Notes: a model not told the origin generated them from the sequence alone. A DNA stretch of 47,303 bases from SIAJ01 sp036266155 (GCA_036266155.1 DATANR010000191.1:1-47303); one strand, 5' to 3'; positions 1 to 8,815 are shown, counted from the stretch's first letter. Numbers and translations are program-made.

Positions 1-139
1 ACCAGTTGGTGGAATGCCCTTGGGCTGGTGAATCTCGTTCGTCGGTACGAGGCGTTACAACCCAGTTAGGAACCGCCGGATACGCAAGTACGTCCGGTGG
101 TGTGGGAGGACGGCGGGGTAACCCCGCCTCCTACCCGAT
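1..139 (+). mobile_element. 3' end of a group II intron (domains V and VI)
   Basis: Seen: positions 72-101 fold as a domain V hairpin. The lower arm 72-80 pairs with 93-101 through 9 bp including one G.U, a 2-nt bulge sits at 91-92, and the upper stem 81-83/88-90 is capped by a GCAA (GNRA) tetraloop at 84-87. A domain VI hairpin follows at 104-136: 104-110 pairs with 129-136 and 112-118 with 122-128, leaving A133 as a single bulged adenosine, the expected lariat branch point. The intron should end at T139 (...CGAT), 6 nt past the branch point, which matches the usual AY 3' end. Positions 1-71 would be the tail of the intron after its reverse transcriptase gene, which is outside the window. 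The form resembles bacterial class C introns, which often insert beside terminators. The 3' junction lies 17 nt from the stop codon of the opposing DUF1559 gene. Confidence 0.85.
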
Positions 140-156
140 TCGTATTAGCCGTTCGA

Positions 157-1116
157 TTACCAGTCGCTGCCGAGGACGCCGCCGTCCTTCGGATCGACAG
201 CCATCAACCAGGTCGCCTGGCTGACAGCGCGGCTGACGCCGCGGATGCTGCCGTCGGCCAGCAGACAGTTGCACACGGAGTGCATAGCGGTCGGCCGCGT
301 ACGATCGCAGTTCGTGCTGTTCCAGTTCGAGACGCCGGTGAGCGGCGGCTGATTCCAGTTACCACCGCCCTGGCTGATCGGCGAGGTCAAAACGCCGGCC
401 GGCGGGTTGACGACGGTCGGACCCCAGTCATTGCCATTCCAGTGGATGCCGCCGCCCGGCCACGTCCAGAGGTTGCCACCGCCGTTGCAAGCCGCGTACT
501 TCTCAGCGGCCAGGACCGTGTTGCTCGTGCCGTCAGGAATGGTGGCCACGGTGTATTGGCTGTTGGTGTGCCAGATACCAGTCGTCGGCTCATTCAGCGG
601 GCTGCTGCCGATGACCAATTCGTTGAAGGCGTAGGACGAGCCAGCCCAAGCGTTCACCTGGTAGGCCGAGAATCCATTCGACATCGAGGGGTCCGACGGG
701 CACTGGTAGGTCTTGACCGTCGCCGTGCGGAGCGTGCCGCTCGGCGTGCCTGGGACCGGCATATCCCACGACCACGGCGTGCCGGTGATCGCGGAAGCCT
801 GACGGAACAGGTTGTCCTGTTCAATGTAGGGGAGGAGCATCACCAGGACGTTCGAGCCCGGGTTGTAGCCGCTACCCGTCCACACGCAAGCCTTGAAGGC
901 CGGCGGCAGCGTCATGTTCGTGTCGTTGTAGTTGTGCGCGGCCAACCCAAGTTGCTTCAGGTTGTTCGAGCACTTCATGCGGTTGGCTGCCTCGCGGATC
1001 TTCTGAACCGCCGGCAGGAGCAGGCCGATCAAAATCGCGATAATCGCGATCACGACCAGCAGTTCGATCAGCGTGAAGCCCTTGCGGCTTCGTGCTGACC
1101 ATTTCAAAGAGCGCAT
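157..1116 (-). CDS. DUF1559 domain pseudopilin-like protein
   Basis: A 319-residue protein with a type IV prepilin-like N-terminus: basic leader, then the cleavage and hydrophobic segment RKGFTLIELLVVIAIIAI, followed by LLLPAVQKIREAANRMKCSN and NLKQLGLAAHNY, the planctomycete DUF1559 (SBP_bac_10-like) signature. The C-terminal part contains a FADGSVR-like motif variant (LLADGSIRGVS). The family is massively expanded in Planctomycetes and is presumed to be exported or assembled by a type II secretion/pilus-like machinery; its substrate is unknown. I chose ATG 1116 over an upstream in-frame ATG at 1215 because it has a short basic leader, an AGGGG-like ribosome site just upstream, and a good promoter at 1162-1190 that would lie inside the longer form. 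It appears to be a single-gene unit, ending 17 nt from the group II intron. Confidence 0.9.
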   Translation of the reverse strand: MRSLKWSARSRKGFTLIELLVVIAIIAILIGLLLPAVQKIREAANRMKCSNNLKQLGLAAHNYNDTNMTLPPAFKACVWTGSGYNPGSNVLVMLLPYIEQDNLFRQASAITGTPWSWDMPVPGTPSGTLRTATVKTYQCPSDPSMSNGFSAYQVNAWAGSSYAFNELVIGSSPLNEPTTGIWHTNSQYTVATIPDGTSNTVLAAEKYAACNGGGNLWTWPGGGIHWNGNDWGPTVVNPPAGVLTSPISQGGGNWNQPPLTGVSNWNSTNCDRTRPTAMHSVCNCLLADGSIRGVSRAVSQATWLMAVDPKDGGVLGSDW

Positions 1117-1437
1117 TAGATGACCCCTATGAAAGGAAACGAGGAATCCTGGGCAAATGCACTTATACTTTGGCGGAGATGAGAACGCAAGCGAAAAAAA
1201 CTTGCTGTCGGACAAAAATCCTTGAATATTTCACGCCGCACTTTTCCAGATGAACCGACAGCCAAACTCTAACCGGTAGCCCAGCCGCAAACTCACCGCA
1301 AAAAGACCAAGTTCACATCGGTTTCCCCAGGAAATTTAACGACGTCTGTTACATCGTTCCTTTTGCAGCCGTGCTGATTCTGCCGACAGCTGCCCAAAGT
1401 CGGCTGGCAGCCAATTTGGACTTGGCGGCGACCCCGT
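1117..1437. other. 321-bp gap between DUF1559 and CRTAC-like genes
   Basis: The gap is more AT-rich than its surroundings and holds the promoter listed at 1162-1190. I see no convincing gene in the rest. A minus-strand frame at 1293-1553 overlaps the end of the upstream gene, has atypical composition and is rejected. Confidence 0.5.
1162..1190 (-). promoter_or_regulatory. Candidate promoter of the DUF1559 gene
   Basis: On the minus strand, TTGCGT (1190-1185), a 17-nt spacer and TATAAG (1167-1162) form a sigma-70-like pair with a near-consensus -10. Transcription would start near 1155, leaving a leader of about 40 nt before ATG 1116. Prediction from sequence only. Confidence 0.45.
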
Positions 1438-3210
1438 TCACTTGCTTGGAAGAACCACTGGTTCGGCCGCCGCGACCCCTTCGCGTAAACGCCACCGCGT
1501 TTTCGCGGGCAAATCGCTAAATACTTGCTCGTGTCCCGACGGCCATCGAACACTTACCTTTTCGAGCTTCGCCGCCGATCCGAGGCCAAGGAGCAGCCGC
1601 CGATCCGAAGCCGATAGATAGCTGCCGCCGCCAATGACGAAGTGTGTCTGTGTTTTCCCGCCCCATTCGACTTTCACCGCGGCGCCAATCGCGTTGCGAT
1701 TGCTGCGCTTACCGTCGCCGATCAACTCGAGGGATACCCATCCGTTGTCGTTCGGCACGCGATTGCGCAACAAGGCGACCGGATCGCCAATGCTCGACAT
1801 GGCCAGGTCGGGCTTGCCATCGCCGTCGAAATCGGCCCATGCCAGGCCCCGGCCGACACGCGGGTGTAGGAAATCCGCCCCGGCGCTGCTGCTGGCCTCG
1901 CGAAACTTGCCTAACGGCTCACCCATAAACAATTGCGCTTCCTGGGCATACGGCACGCCAAACAACTCCTTGCTGGTTCGCGACACATGCCCACAGGCGA
2001 CCGGCAGATCGGGATAACCATCCAAGTCGACGTCGACCGCACACGTGCCGAATTTGAGTCGGTTGAGGCTCGGCCCGCCAAGACCCGAGGCATAAGTCCC
2101 GTCGTCGAACCGAAATGCCCCGTGATTGACGAAGAGAACATTCGGTGAACGCTGAAAGTTGGTGACGAAGATGCCTGGCCAACCGGTTGACCCGAAATCC
2201 GCGACGGCGATGCCCATCCCGGCAATGCGCTCGCCGCCTGGTCCGAGGGCGACGCCCGCGAACAGTCCAGCTTCCTCAAACTTCATGCCGCCCAAGTTCT
2301 TGAACAGATAGCCCGGGCTCATGTCATTGGCGACATAAATGTCCTGTTTGCCATCGCCATTGAAGTCCGCGATGACGACCCCCAGCCCCGGGGCCGGCGG
2401 AGCAGCACCGATTCCGGAAGCCGTGGTCACATCGGTAAACGTCCCATTGCCGTTATTCCGGAACAGGCGATGGGACGTCAGTGGGTACGCCGTCGGCGAG
2501 CACGCGTAATTGAGGCCCTTGGCCTGGTCGGTGCAAATCACGGGCTTGGCCGGATCGATCTCGACGTAGTTGCAGATGTAAAGGTCAAGGAAGCCGTCTC
2601 CATCGAGGTCGCCCCAGGCGCAACTTGTGCCAAAGTGCGGATTGACGATCCCCGACTTCGCCGTGACATTGACGAACCGTCGGCCGCCGGGCGCCATCGC
2701 GTCCGGCTCGTTGTGGTAAAGTTCGACCCGGTCGATGTACGTAATGACGAGATCATCGAAGCCGTCATTGTCGTAATCGCCGACAGCGCAGCCAAAGCCG
2801 AAGCCGGTCACGTTCAATCCGACACGATCGGTGACGTCCGTAAACGTGCCATCGCGATTGTTGCGATAGAGCTTGTGCGTCCGCGTCCGATCGACAGCAC
2901 CGGGGACCGGCGGGCCAGATTGAATGCACAAAAGGTCCGGCCAGCCATCGCCGTCGTAGTCGATCCAGGCGAGACCGCCGGGCAGGGTCTCGGAAATCAG
3001 GTGCGAGGGCGTGGCGGGATCGAAAAGACGAAAGTTGACTCCAGCCGCGGGTGCTACGTCCACGAACCAACCGGGTCCCGCTGCGGAGTCCGGTGGGGTC
3101 TTGGGTGAAACTTCTGGTTGCCGCGGCCCAAAAACGCCGAGGGCGTACATGACGCCCAGTGCCAGGACGACCGCAACGACCGCAGCGACGCCGAACTTCA
3201 GCTTGTTCAT
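1438..3210 (-). CDS. CRTAC1/ASPIC-UnbV family FG-GAP repeat protein
   Basis: A 590-residue secreted or membrane-anchored protein. Residues 1-27 form a hydrophobic N-terminal segment (FGVAAVVAVVLALGVMYALG). The body is a beta-propeller built from VCBS/FG-GAP calcium-binding motifs, seen as DYDGDGWPDL, DYDNDGFDDL, DLDGDGFLDL, DFNGDGKQDI, DVDLDGYPDL and DFDGDGKPDL. The C-terminal 80 residues carry the ASPIC/UnbV module (IGAAVKVEWGG, GGGSYLSASDRRLLLGLG, VRWPSGHEQ). Family role: extracellular protein of uncertain function, common in planctomycetes together with TPR proteins. It starts 16 nt after the TPR gene stop, so the two probably form one operon. The start ATG at 3210 directly precedes the membrane segment. 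Confidence 0.9.
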   Translation of the reverse strand: MNKLKFGVAAVVAVVLALGVMYALGVFGPRQPEVSPKTPPDSAAGPGWFVDVAPAAGVNFRLFDPATPSHLISETLPGGLAWIDYDGDGWPDLLCIQSGPPVPGAVDRTRTHKLYRNNRDGTFTDVTDRVGLNVTGFGFGCAVGDYDNDGFDDLVITYIDRVELYHNEPDAMAPGGRRFVNVTAKSGIVNPHFGTSCAWGDLDGDGFLDLYICNYVEIDPAKPVICTDQAKGLNYACSPTAYPLTSHRLFRNNGNGTFTDVTTASGIGAAPPAPGLGVVIADFNGDGKQDIYVANDMSPGYLFKNLGGMKFEEAGLFAGVALGPGGERIAGMGIAVADFGSTGWPGIFVTNFQRSPNVLFVNHGAFRFDDGTYASGLGGPSLNRLKFGTCAVDVDLDGYPDLPVACGHVSRTSKELFGVPYAQEAQLFMGEPLGKFREASSSAGADFLHPRVGRGLAWADFDGDGKPDLAMSSIGDPVALLRNRVPNDNGWVSLELIGDGKRSNRNAIGAAVKVEWGGKTQTHFVIGGGSYLSASDRRLLLGLGSAAKLEKVSVRWPSGHEQVFSDLPAKTRWRLREGVAAAEPVVLPSK

Positions 3211-3226
3211 TACGTCGTCCGCGGGG

Positions 3227-4270
3227 TCAGGGGATGCGAGCGGCCCGGTTACGCATATCCAACGACTTCTGCTTGGCGCCGAGCTTGTCGTAACACTCGG
3301 CCAGAACGATCAACATCTCGCGGTCCGGACCGAGACGGTCGAGGGCGCCTTCGAGGACCCGCGCCCCGTCTTGCGCCCAACCGGCTGCAAGCAAGGATCG
3401 GCCGGCGCGCACCTGGATATGTTTGTCGTTTGGCATCAGCCGAGCATCGACGGCCGCGGCCTGGGCATCCTGCACGATCACCATTTCGTCGAATGCTTTC
3501 TTCGCTTCCGCCGGCTGTCCTGACCTGGCCAGCGACTGCCCGAGATGATGCAGCACCATCACGCGCTCATGGAGCGATTCGGGCGCGACGCGTTTCAACA
3601 TGATGACGGCTTGGGCGTCTTCGCCGGCCTGTTGATAAACGACGCCGCGCATCAGCAATGCACTGTTGAGGTTTGGCTCGCGGCTCAAGACCTGATCCAG
3701 CAGCCTGCCGGCTTCCGCAAAATTACCGCGTGCCGACTCGATCCGGGCGAGGCAAACACGAAGTTCGCCGAGCGGAAACGATGACGAGTCAATCAGCGTC
3801 CGGCATTCGCGCGCCGAATCGTCGTAGCGGCCGACAGCCAAGTAACACTGGGCCAGTTGCAAGCGCGTGTCGTTGTCGCCGGGGGTTAGTTTCAGCAATC
3901 GTTCGCCCGGCTCGATCGCGTCGGCGAGACGTTTGAGACGTTGAAGCACATCCATTCGCGCTCGCAGCGCCGCGGGATCGTTGGGGGCGGCCGCGACCCA
4001 TCGTTCTGTCAATGGTTCGACGTCGATTGGCGGCGCGTTGCTGCGGTTTTTCAATCGAACGGCGGTGCGCAACAGATCGGGATCGCCTGGTTCTTTTTCC
4101 AAGCAGTGCAAGACGGCCAGCAACGCCGCCTCGGGCGCCTCATGCTCGGCGGCGGCCAGGGCGGCGCGCTTTTCGCTCGAACCCGAGGTCCACCAAACGG
4201 CGAAACCGACAACGGCAACAGCCACGACAAGTACGGCGACGATGAGGCGAACAACGAATTTGCGCGACAT
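3227..4270 (-). CDS. TPR repeat protein with N-terminal membrane anchor
   Basis: A 347-residue protein. Residues 5-27 are a single transmembrane segment (VVRLIVAVLVVAVAVVGFAV), followed by an alpha-helical array of tetratricopeptide repeats (for example PGDNDTRLQLAQCYLAVGRY, then ARGNFAEAGRLLDQVLSREP and NLNSALLMRGVVYQQAGEDA). The C-terminus ends in another TPR-like helix pair. It is the first gene of a two-gene unit with the CRTAC-like gene and probably acts as a periplasm-facing scaffold for it; that is inference. ATG 4270 places the anchor at the N-terminus; an in-frame ATG at 4351 would add an unlikely 27-residue extension. Confidence 0.82.
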   Translation of the reverse strand: MSRKFVVRLIVAVLVVAVAVVGFAVWWTSGSSEKRAALAAAEHEAPEAALLAVLHCLEKEPGDPDLLRTAVRLKNRSNAPPIDVEPLTERWVAAAPNDPAALRARMDVLQRLKRLADAIEPGERLLKLTPGDNDTRLQLAQCYLAVGRYDDSARECRTLIDSSSFPLGELRVCLARIESARGNFAEAGRLLDQVLSREPNLNSALLMRGVVYQQAGEDAQAVIMLKRVAPESLHERVMVLHHLGQSLARSGQPAEAKKAFDEMVIVQDAQAAAVDARLMPNDKHIQVRAGRSLLAAGWAQDGARVLEGALDRLGPDREMLIVLAECYDKLGAKQKSLDMRNRAARIP

Positions 4271-4365
4271 GTTGCAGTCTAGGCCAGCGGCGCGGTTGAG
4301 CGTCACTCTAGCCGTCGATGCGAGGAATGGGAAGGAGCGCCGTTCCGGCACGAACGCCTGAAGCG

Positions 4366-4398
4366 CACGAGGGCGACGCTGGTCGCGTCGCCCTCGTG
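4366..4398 (-). terminator. Hairpin downstream of the DUF1501 gene
   Basis: A perfect 14-bp inverted repeat (4366-4379 with 4385-4398) with a 5-nt loop TGGTC lies 24 nt past the DUF1501 stop codon. There is no clear U tract, so it is a terminator-like or RNA-stabilising hairpin rather than a textbook intrinsic terminator. Confidence 0.5.
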
Positions 4399-4421
4399 TC
4401 TCTCATCGGATTCCGTCTGTA

Positions 4422-5711
4422 TCAGGAAATGACGGCCGACACCGGCTTGCCCGCCTTGTCGACGATGCGGATCGGCCGCTTGGTCGGCGTCTCGTTTTCT
4501 TTCGTGTAGTCGATGCCCATGAGCTGGCAAACGGTGGCCAGGAAGTCCATCGCGTTCGTCTTGCCGTCCTCGACAGTCGCGCCTTCGACATCGGTCTTGC
4601 CGTACACCGTGCCGCCCTTGACGCCGCCGCCTAACATCAGCAGGCTCCAGGCCTTCGGGTAGTGATCGCGGCCCGGCTTGGCGCCCCGCTGGTTGATGTT
4701 CGGCGTCCGCCCGAACTCACCCATCCAGACGATCAAGGTGCTGTCGAGCAGGCCGCGCTCTTTCAAATCATTCGTGAGGGCCGACAGCGACTTGTCCACC
4801 TGGCCGGATAGGTTCTTCACGCGATCGAAGTTGTCCTGGTGCGTGTCCCAGCCGCCGAGGTTCACTTCGACGAACGGGATCCCCACTTCTACGAGCCGGC
4901 GCGCCATCAAGCAACCATCGCCGAACTTCGAACTGCCGTAGGCCGATCGCGTCTCCGACTTCTCTTGCAACAAATCGAACGCCTTCGCTTCCTTCGACTG
5001 CATCATGCTGACGGCACGAGCGTAGGTCGTTTGATGATCGTTGATCGAGTCAGCCTGATAGTCGTGATAAAAGGCCGCTTCCAGTTCTTGCAGCAAGCTA
5101 ACGCGGTTGTCGAACTGCTTGCCGCCGACGGCGGAGGCGAGGTCCTGGACGCCGCGTGCCGGGTCGCTGACGATGAGCGGCTGATGCTTCGGCCCGATAA
5201 AGCCGCTGCCGTAAGAGCGGTTGCCGATGCTGACGAAGTTCGGCATCGGGAACTCGGGCCGACCCACCTGCTGGGAAACGATGGCCCCGATCGACGGGTA
5301 GGTGAGCCCGCCCTGGCCCTCGCGGTAACCGGTATGCAGGTTGTATTTCGCACGCGGGTGAGCGCCTTCGGCCGTGCTCATGCCGCGGATGATCGCCCCA
5401 TGATGCATCAGCTTGGCGACGCTCGGCAGATGCTCGCTGATCTCAATGCCGGAAGCGCTCGTTTTGATCGGCTTGAACTCGCCGGCGCCCTTGCTTGAGG
5501 GCTTGAGGTCAAGCGTGTCTTTGTGGCTCGGCCCACCGTCCATCCACAGGAGGATGCAATGCTTGGCCTTGGCCTTCGAGTTCACGCGCGTTTCGGCAGC
5601 GCGGGCGGACAAGACGTCCATCCACCCGGACGCGGATGCACCGAAGACGCCTGCGGCGGTCAACTTCATGAAGTCCCGGCGGGACCGTTCGATCAGTGTG
5701 GAGGAGAACAT
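4422..5711 (-). CDS. DUF1501 domain protein (twin-arginine-like signal)
   Basis: A 429-residue protein. The N-terminus has a twin-arginine-like signal (RSRRDFMKLTAAGVFGASAS) ending near ARAAE. The body shows DUF1501 hallmarks: HCILLWMDGGPSHKDTLDLK near residue 50, GMSTAEGAHPRAKYNLHTGY, GGWDTHQDNFDRVK, and VWMGEFGRTPNINQRGAKPG followed by RDHYPKAWSLLMLGGG. DUF1501 proteins are exported and structurally related to the sulfatase/alkaline phosphatase fold. In planctomycetes they are almost always paired with a DUF1549/DUF1553 protein, as here, 46 nt upstream. The biochemical role of the pair is not established. Confidence 0.93.
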   Translation of the reverse strand: MFSSTLIERSRRDFMKLTAAGVFGASASGWMDVLSARAAETRVNSKAKAKHCILLWMDGGPSHKDTLDLKPSSKGAGEFKPIKTSASGIEISEHLPSVAKLMHHGAIIRGMSTAEGAHPRAKYNLHTGYREGQGGLTYPSIGAIVSQQVGRPEFPMPNFVSIGNRSYGSGFIGPKHQPLIVSDPARGVQDLASAVGGKQFDNRVSLLQELEAAFYHDYQADSINDHQTTYARAVSMMQSKEAKAFDLLQEKSETRSAYGSSKFGDGCLMARRLVEVGIPFVEVNLGGWDTHQDNFDRVKNLSGQVDKSLSALTNDLKERGLLDSTLIVWMGEFGRTPNINQRGAKPGRDHYPKAWSLLMLGGGVKGGTVYGKTDVEGATVEDGKTNAMDFLATVCQLMGIDYTKENETPTKRPIRIVDKAGKPVSAVIS

Positions 5712-5729
5712 CGTAATGACCCCGTTTAG

Positions 5730-5752
5730 CGGGCGTCCCAGCGGGACGCCCG
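5730..5752. repeat. Palindromic repeat between DUF1553 and DUF1501 genes
   Basis: A perfect 10-bp inverted repeat (5730-5739 and 5743-5752) with loop AGC fills most of the 46-bp gap between two genes of one operon. The GC-rich arm (CGGGCGTCCC) has the look of a dispersed planctomycete palindrome. It may modulate read-through or mRNA stability. Confidence 0.6.
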
Positions 5753-5757
5753 GTGTT

Positions 5758-7479
5758 TTAGCGGTTCAACGCAAATTCCGACGAATTCAACAACACCCAC
5801 AGCATGTCGCCGTAGGCCGCTCTTTGATCCTGTTGCTTGCCGGCAAACTCGATCATCTTCTTGGTCTCGTCGCCGGTCGGCCGGCGTGATAGGGCGGTGA
5901 GATAGATCTTCTCGATCGCCTTGTCCTGCGCCACGCCCTTGGTCACTTCACCCGCCTTGGTGGCGACGGCCGTCAGGCGCGCCGCGGCCATCATCGGGTT
6001 GTTCATCAGTCGCAAGGCTTGCGGGATGCCGGCCTCGTATGCCGTCGCAGGTGCGTTTTCTGAGCCAAGGAAGAACGCCGCGAACTGCTCGCGCGGGCCG
6101 ACGGGGCCACCCTTGGGACCAGCCGCCTTGGCCCGCACGGCCGCGTCGCGACCCATGGCGCCGAGCACGGAGGTCAGGCTGTCGTAAAGCTGCTCGCCGG
6201 ACAGAACCTTGATCGCCTGATGGCTGTAAAGCGTGCGGTCGTCGCGGTTGTCGCCGACCGGTTTGCTCGATCGCTGGTACGTTGCGCTATTGCAGAGACC
6301 ACGAATCACGTGCTTGATGTCGAAGCCGCTGTCGCCAAACTCCTTGGCCAGGGCCTTGAGAAGTTCCGGGTGCGTCGGCTCGTTCTCGACGCTGAGATCG
6401 TCGACCGGATTGACCAGCCCACGGCCCATGTACTGGGCCCACAGGCGGTTGACGAACGCCTTGGCGAAGAACGGGTTGCTCGGCGAGCAAATCCAGTTGG
6501 CCAGCACGGGACGATACGGCTTGGAGTTATCGAGCTTGAGCGTGTCGGCGCCGAGCAGTTTTGGGGCCACCTCCTTGGCCGATTCCGGCACGGCGTTGAC
6601 CTTGCGATTGGGCCGGCCTTCCTCGCTGACGCTGATCGTGCCGCCGTCCTTCGCCGCCCGCGGATTCGACACGTTGACCTTGTAGAAGAACTGAGCCAAG
6701 CCCCAATACTCCGCTTGCTTCCAGTGCGTGAACGGATGGTTGTGGCACTGAGCACATTGAATCTGCACGCCCAGGAAGAGCTTGCCGACGCTATCGGTCA
6801 TCTTGTCGACGCCGCGGTTCGACATCGCGTAAATGGTCGCGCCGTTCTTGTCCGCGTCGCCGGTCGCCGTGATCAGCTCGAACGCCATCGCGTCCCAGTG
6901 CATGTTGGCGTTGAACTTCTCTTGCAGCCATTCGTGCAGCGGCGCCTTGCTGACGAACCGGTTATCGGAATCGACCGGATACATGAGCGTCGCCCAGATG
7001 TCGGCCATTCGGCGGCCAAAGTTTGGATTGCTCAGCAGGCTGTCGATGAGCTTGGACCGCTTATCCGGCGACTTGTCGTCGAGAAACGCGGCGCTTTGCT
7101 CGGCCGTGGGAATGACGCCCGTCAGGTCGAGGTAGACGCGGCGGAGGAATTCGGCGTCGGTCGTCGTCGGCGAGGGTTTTACCTGAGACGATTCCAGTTT
7201 CAAACCGACCTGTCGATCGATCAGCTGAGCCAGGGCCACGGTCGCCATCGGATGGGCTGGGGCTTCCGGCGGCTTGATGTTGGTCGGGGCCTGCTTGGCA
7301 TCGGGCGCGGCGACCGGCTTCTTTTCCTCGGCCGCCTTCTTCTCCGCCAACATCTTGAGCTTGAGGGCTTTGCGCTCGGCCTTGGCATCTTGGGCTGCAA
7401 CGTCCGTCGGCGCTTGCGCCGCCAGAACGAGAGCGCCCACGCCAAGCACGGAAGCGGCCAAGATTCGTCGCATGTTCAT
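5758..7479 (-). CDS. DUF1549/DUF1553 domain protein
   Basis: A 573-residue exported protein. Residues 1-30 form a signal peptide (MNMRRILAASVLGVGALVLA). A low-complexity Lys/Ala/Glu linker follows. The DUF1549 (PSCyt2) domain has DAEFLRRVYLDLTGVIPTAE and the heme-like motif QIQCAQCHNHPFTHWKQAEY. The DUF1553 (PSD1) domain holds NPFFAKAFVNRLWAQYMGRG, LVNPVDDLSVENEPTHPELL and SGFDIKHVIRGLCNSATYQR. The CAQCH motif suggests covalent heme binding in the periplasm; partners and reaction are unknown. ATG 7479 is chosen because the signal peptide starts there, although the frame stays open to 8253 through sequence that overlaps the divergent DUF1559 gene. It is co-transcribed with DUF1501. Confidence 0.92.
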   Translation of the reverse strand: MNMRRILAASVLGVGALVLAAQAPTDVAAQDAKAERKALKLKMLAEKKAAEEKKPVAAPDAKQAPTNIKPPEAPAHPMATVALAQLIDRQVGLKLESSQVKPSPTTTDAEFLRRVYLDLTGVIPTAEQSAAFLDDKSPDKRSKLIDSLLSNPNFGRRMADIWATLMYPVDSDNRFVSKAPLHEWLQEKFNANMHWDAMAFELITATGDADKNGATIYAMSNRGVDKMTDSVGKLFLGVQIQCAQCHNHPFTHWKQAEYWGLAQFFYKVNVSNPRAAKDGGTISVSEEGRPNRKVNAVPESAKEVAPKLLGADTLKLDNSKPYRPVLANWICSPSNPFFAKAFVNRLWAQYMGRGLVNPVDDLSVENEPTHPELLKALAKEFGDSGFDIKHVIRGLCNSATYQRSSKPVGDNRDDRTLYSHQAIKVLSGEQLYDSLTSVLGAMGRDAAVRAKAAGPKGGPVGPREQFAAFFLGSENAPATAYEAGIPQALRLMNNPMMAAARLTAVATKAGEVTKGVAQDKAIEKIYLTALSRRPTGDETKKMIEFAGKQQDQRAAYGDMLWVLLNSSEFALNR

Positions 7480-7635
7480 CGTCGGGACTCCGCGGCGACC
7501 GGAAGGGCTGGTCGCGGGCACGGTTAAGAGGCTTGGGTTATGAAACACTCGAACAACGCAGCGGTTTCGACAAGCGTCAACGTCACCACCAACGAACAGA
7601 GTTGAATGATGTGAGTCGAAATTCTCATAATTCCG

Positions 7636-7664
7636 TTGACAAGCCCGTCTGCAAATTGTTAAAC
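7636..7664 (+). promoter_or_regulatory. Candidate promoter of the second DUF1559 gene
   Basis: A perfect TTGACA (7636-7641), a 17-nt spacer and TTAAAC (7659-7664) lie in the divergent gap. The start point would be near 7671, which argues for translation from ATG 7735 rather than ATG 7669. Confidence 0.55.
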
Positions 7665-7734
7665 CTTCATGAGTCGGCAAATCTCTCTGTTTAGACTCTG
7701 CTCGCCTCTTCGTTCGCCCGCGGAAAACTGGCCA

Positions 7735-8730
7735 ATGACTCGGATTCGCGCGAGGCGTTCGCGCGCATTCACTCTCGTTGAATTGCTCGTGTCGATGGCG
7801 ATCGTGGCCATCCTCCTGGGCATTCTGTTGCCCGCGGTCTTCAAGATTCGCGAGGCCAGCAATCGCCTGCGCTGTAGCAACAATCTGAAGCAAATCGGCC
7901 TGGCGTTTCACAGCTATCACGATGTGATGGGCCGAATACCGGATGGCGGCAAGAACAAGTGCGACCTGCCTTATTCTGTGTTCATGCCCCGTGCCGATCG
8001 CATGCGTTGCGACTTTGCTCGCGGTTACTTCGGCATCTATGAGCCCGGCCTCTATGCTCCCTACTCCGGCCCGTTTCCCCCGGGCACTCCTCTCGCCGAT
8101 CGGCGTTTGGAATGGAGTTGGCCATATCAGATTTTGCCCTTTATCGAACAGCAAGCTCTCTACGACAACCCAAGTGATGGAGCCATCGTTCGCACGCCGC
8201 TCGCGCTGTACAACTGCCCGACGCGCCGGCCGCTCAAGCTCTACGAAAATCATGGCACGATTGATTACGCGGGCTGTGCCGGCACCGGCAACAACGGCAT
8301 TGTCGTTCGGCAGGGGATCGGGCCGATCACGTTCGCGATGGTGACCGACGGTCTTTCCACCACGATGATGATCGGCGAGAAGCGGATGCGGCGTGATCAG
8401 TTCGGCAAGTCGAGCGACGACAACGAGAGTTGGGCCAATCCAGGTTGGGACCTGGAGATCTTCCGCACCGCGTCGCGCGACTTCGATCGACCCACGGCCG
8501 ATCGCGGACCGAGCCGCGATATTTCCAAAACAGGGTCAGCGAACGCCATCTGTTTCGGCGACGATCGCGATCCGGGTTTGACTCAGTTCGGCTCATCGCA
8601 TGTCGCCGGCGTCAACCTCTTGCTCGGCGACGGATCGGTCCGGCACATCCGCTACAACCCCGACCCGGCCGCCTTCACGCGTTTCTGCGTCCGCGACGAC
8701 GGGAACAATGTCGTCCCGAATGATCTTTAG
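7735..8730 (+). CDS. DUF1559 domain pseudopilin-like protein
   Basis: A 331-residue protein with an arginine-rich leader (MTRIRARRSRAFTLVELLVS), a hydrophobic helix and KIREASNRLRCSNNLKQIGL, the DUF1559 signature. The residue before the FTLVE cleavage point is Ala rather than the usual Gly, so processing by prepilin peptidase could be slower. The C-terminus has LLLGDGSVRHIRYN, the usual family ending. It is transcribed divergently from the DUF1549/1553 gene. ATG 7735 is preferred because it gives a short basic leader and lies downstream of the predicted start point; an ATG at 7669 would add 22 residues. Confidence 0.9.
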   Translation: MTRIRARRSRAFTLVELLVSMAIVAILLGILLPAVFKIREASNRLRCSNNLKQIGLAFHSYHDVMGRIPDGGKNKCDLPYSVFMPRADRMRCDFARGYFGIYEPGLYAPYSGPFPPGTPLADRRLEWSWPYQILPFIEQQALYDNPSDGAIVRTPLALYNCPTRRPLKLYENHGTIDYAGCAGTGNNGIVVRQGIGPITFAMVTDGLSTTMMIGEKRMRRDQFGKSSDDNESWANPGWDLEIFRTASRDFDRPTADRGPSRDISKTGSANAICFGDDRDPGLTQFGSSHVAGVNLLLGDGSVRHIRYNPDPAAFTRFCVRDDGNNVVPNDL

Positions 8731-8737
8731 GCGGTGA

Positions 8738-8815
8738 AGGCGAGCGGAGCCGCGTGAGCGGCGCGATAATGTGATGTACCACATCATCGGGCCGCTCACG
8801 CGGCTCCGCTCGCCT
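8738..8815. repeat. Long hairpin between convergent genes
   Basis: A perfect 25-bp inverted repeat (8738-8762 with 8791-8815) encloses a 28-nt interior that itself contains a short TGATGT/ACATCA stem. It almost fills the 89-bp gap between two convergent genes and could terminate transcription from both sides. Its composition suggests a dispersed planctomycete palindrome. Confidence 0.75.

Noticed and set aside
97..1098. Long plus-strand open frame opposite the first DUF1559 gene
   Set aside because: It is antisense to a well-recognised gene, Arg/Val-rich, without a family motif; a shadow of high-GC coding sequence.
1293..1553. 86-codon minus-strand frame in the first gap
   Set aside because: It overlaps the CRTAC-like gene end in another frame and has no ribosome site or family resemblance.
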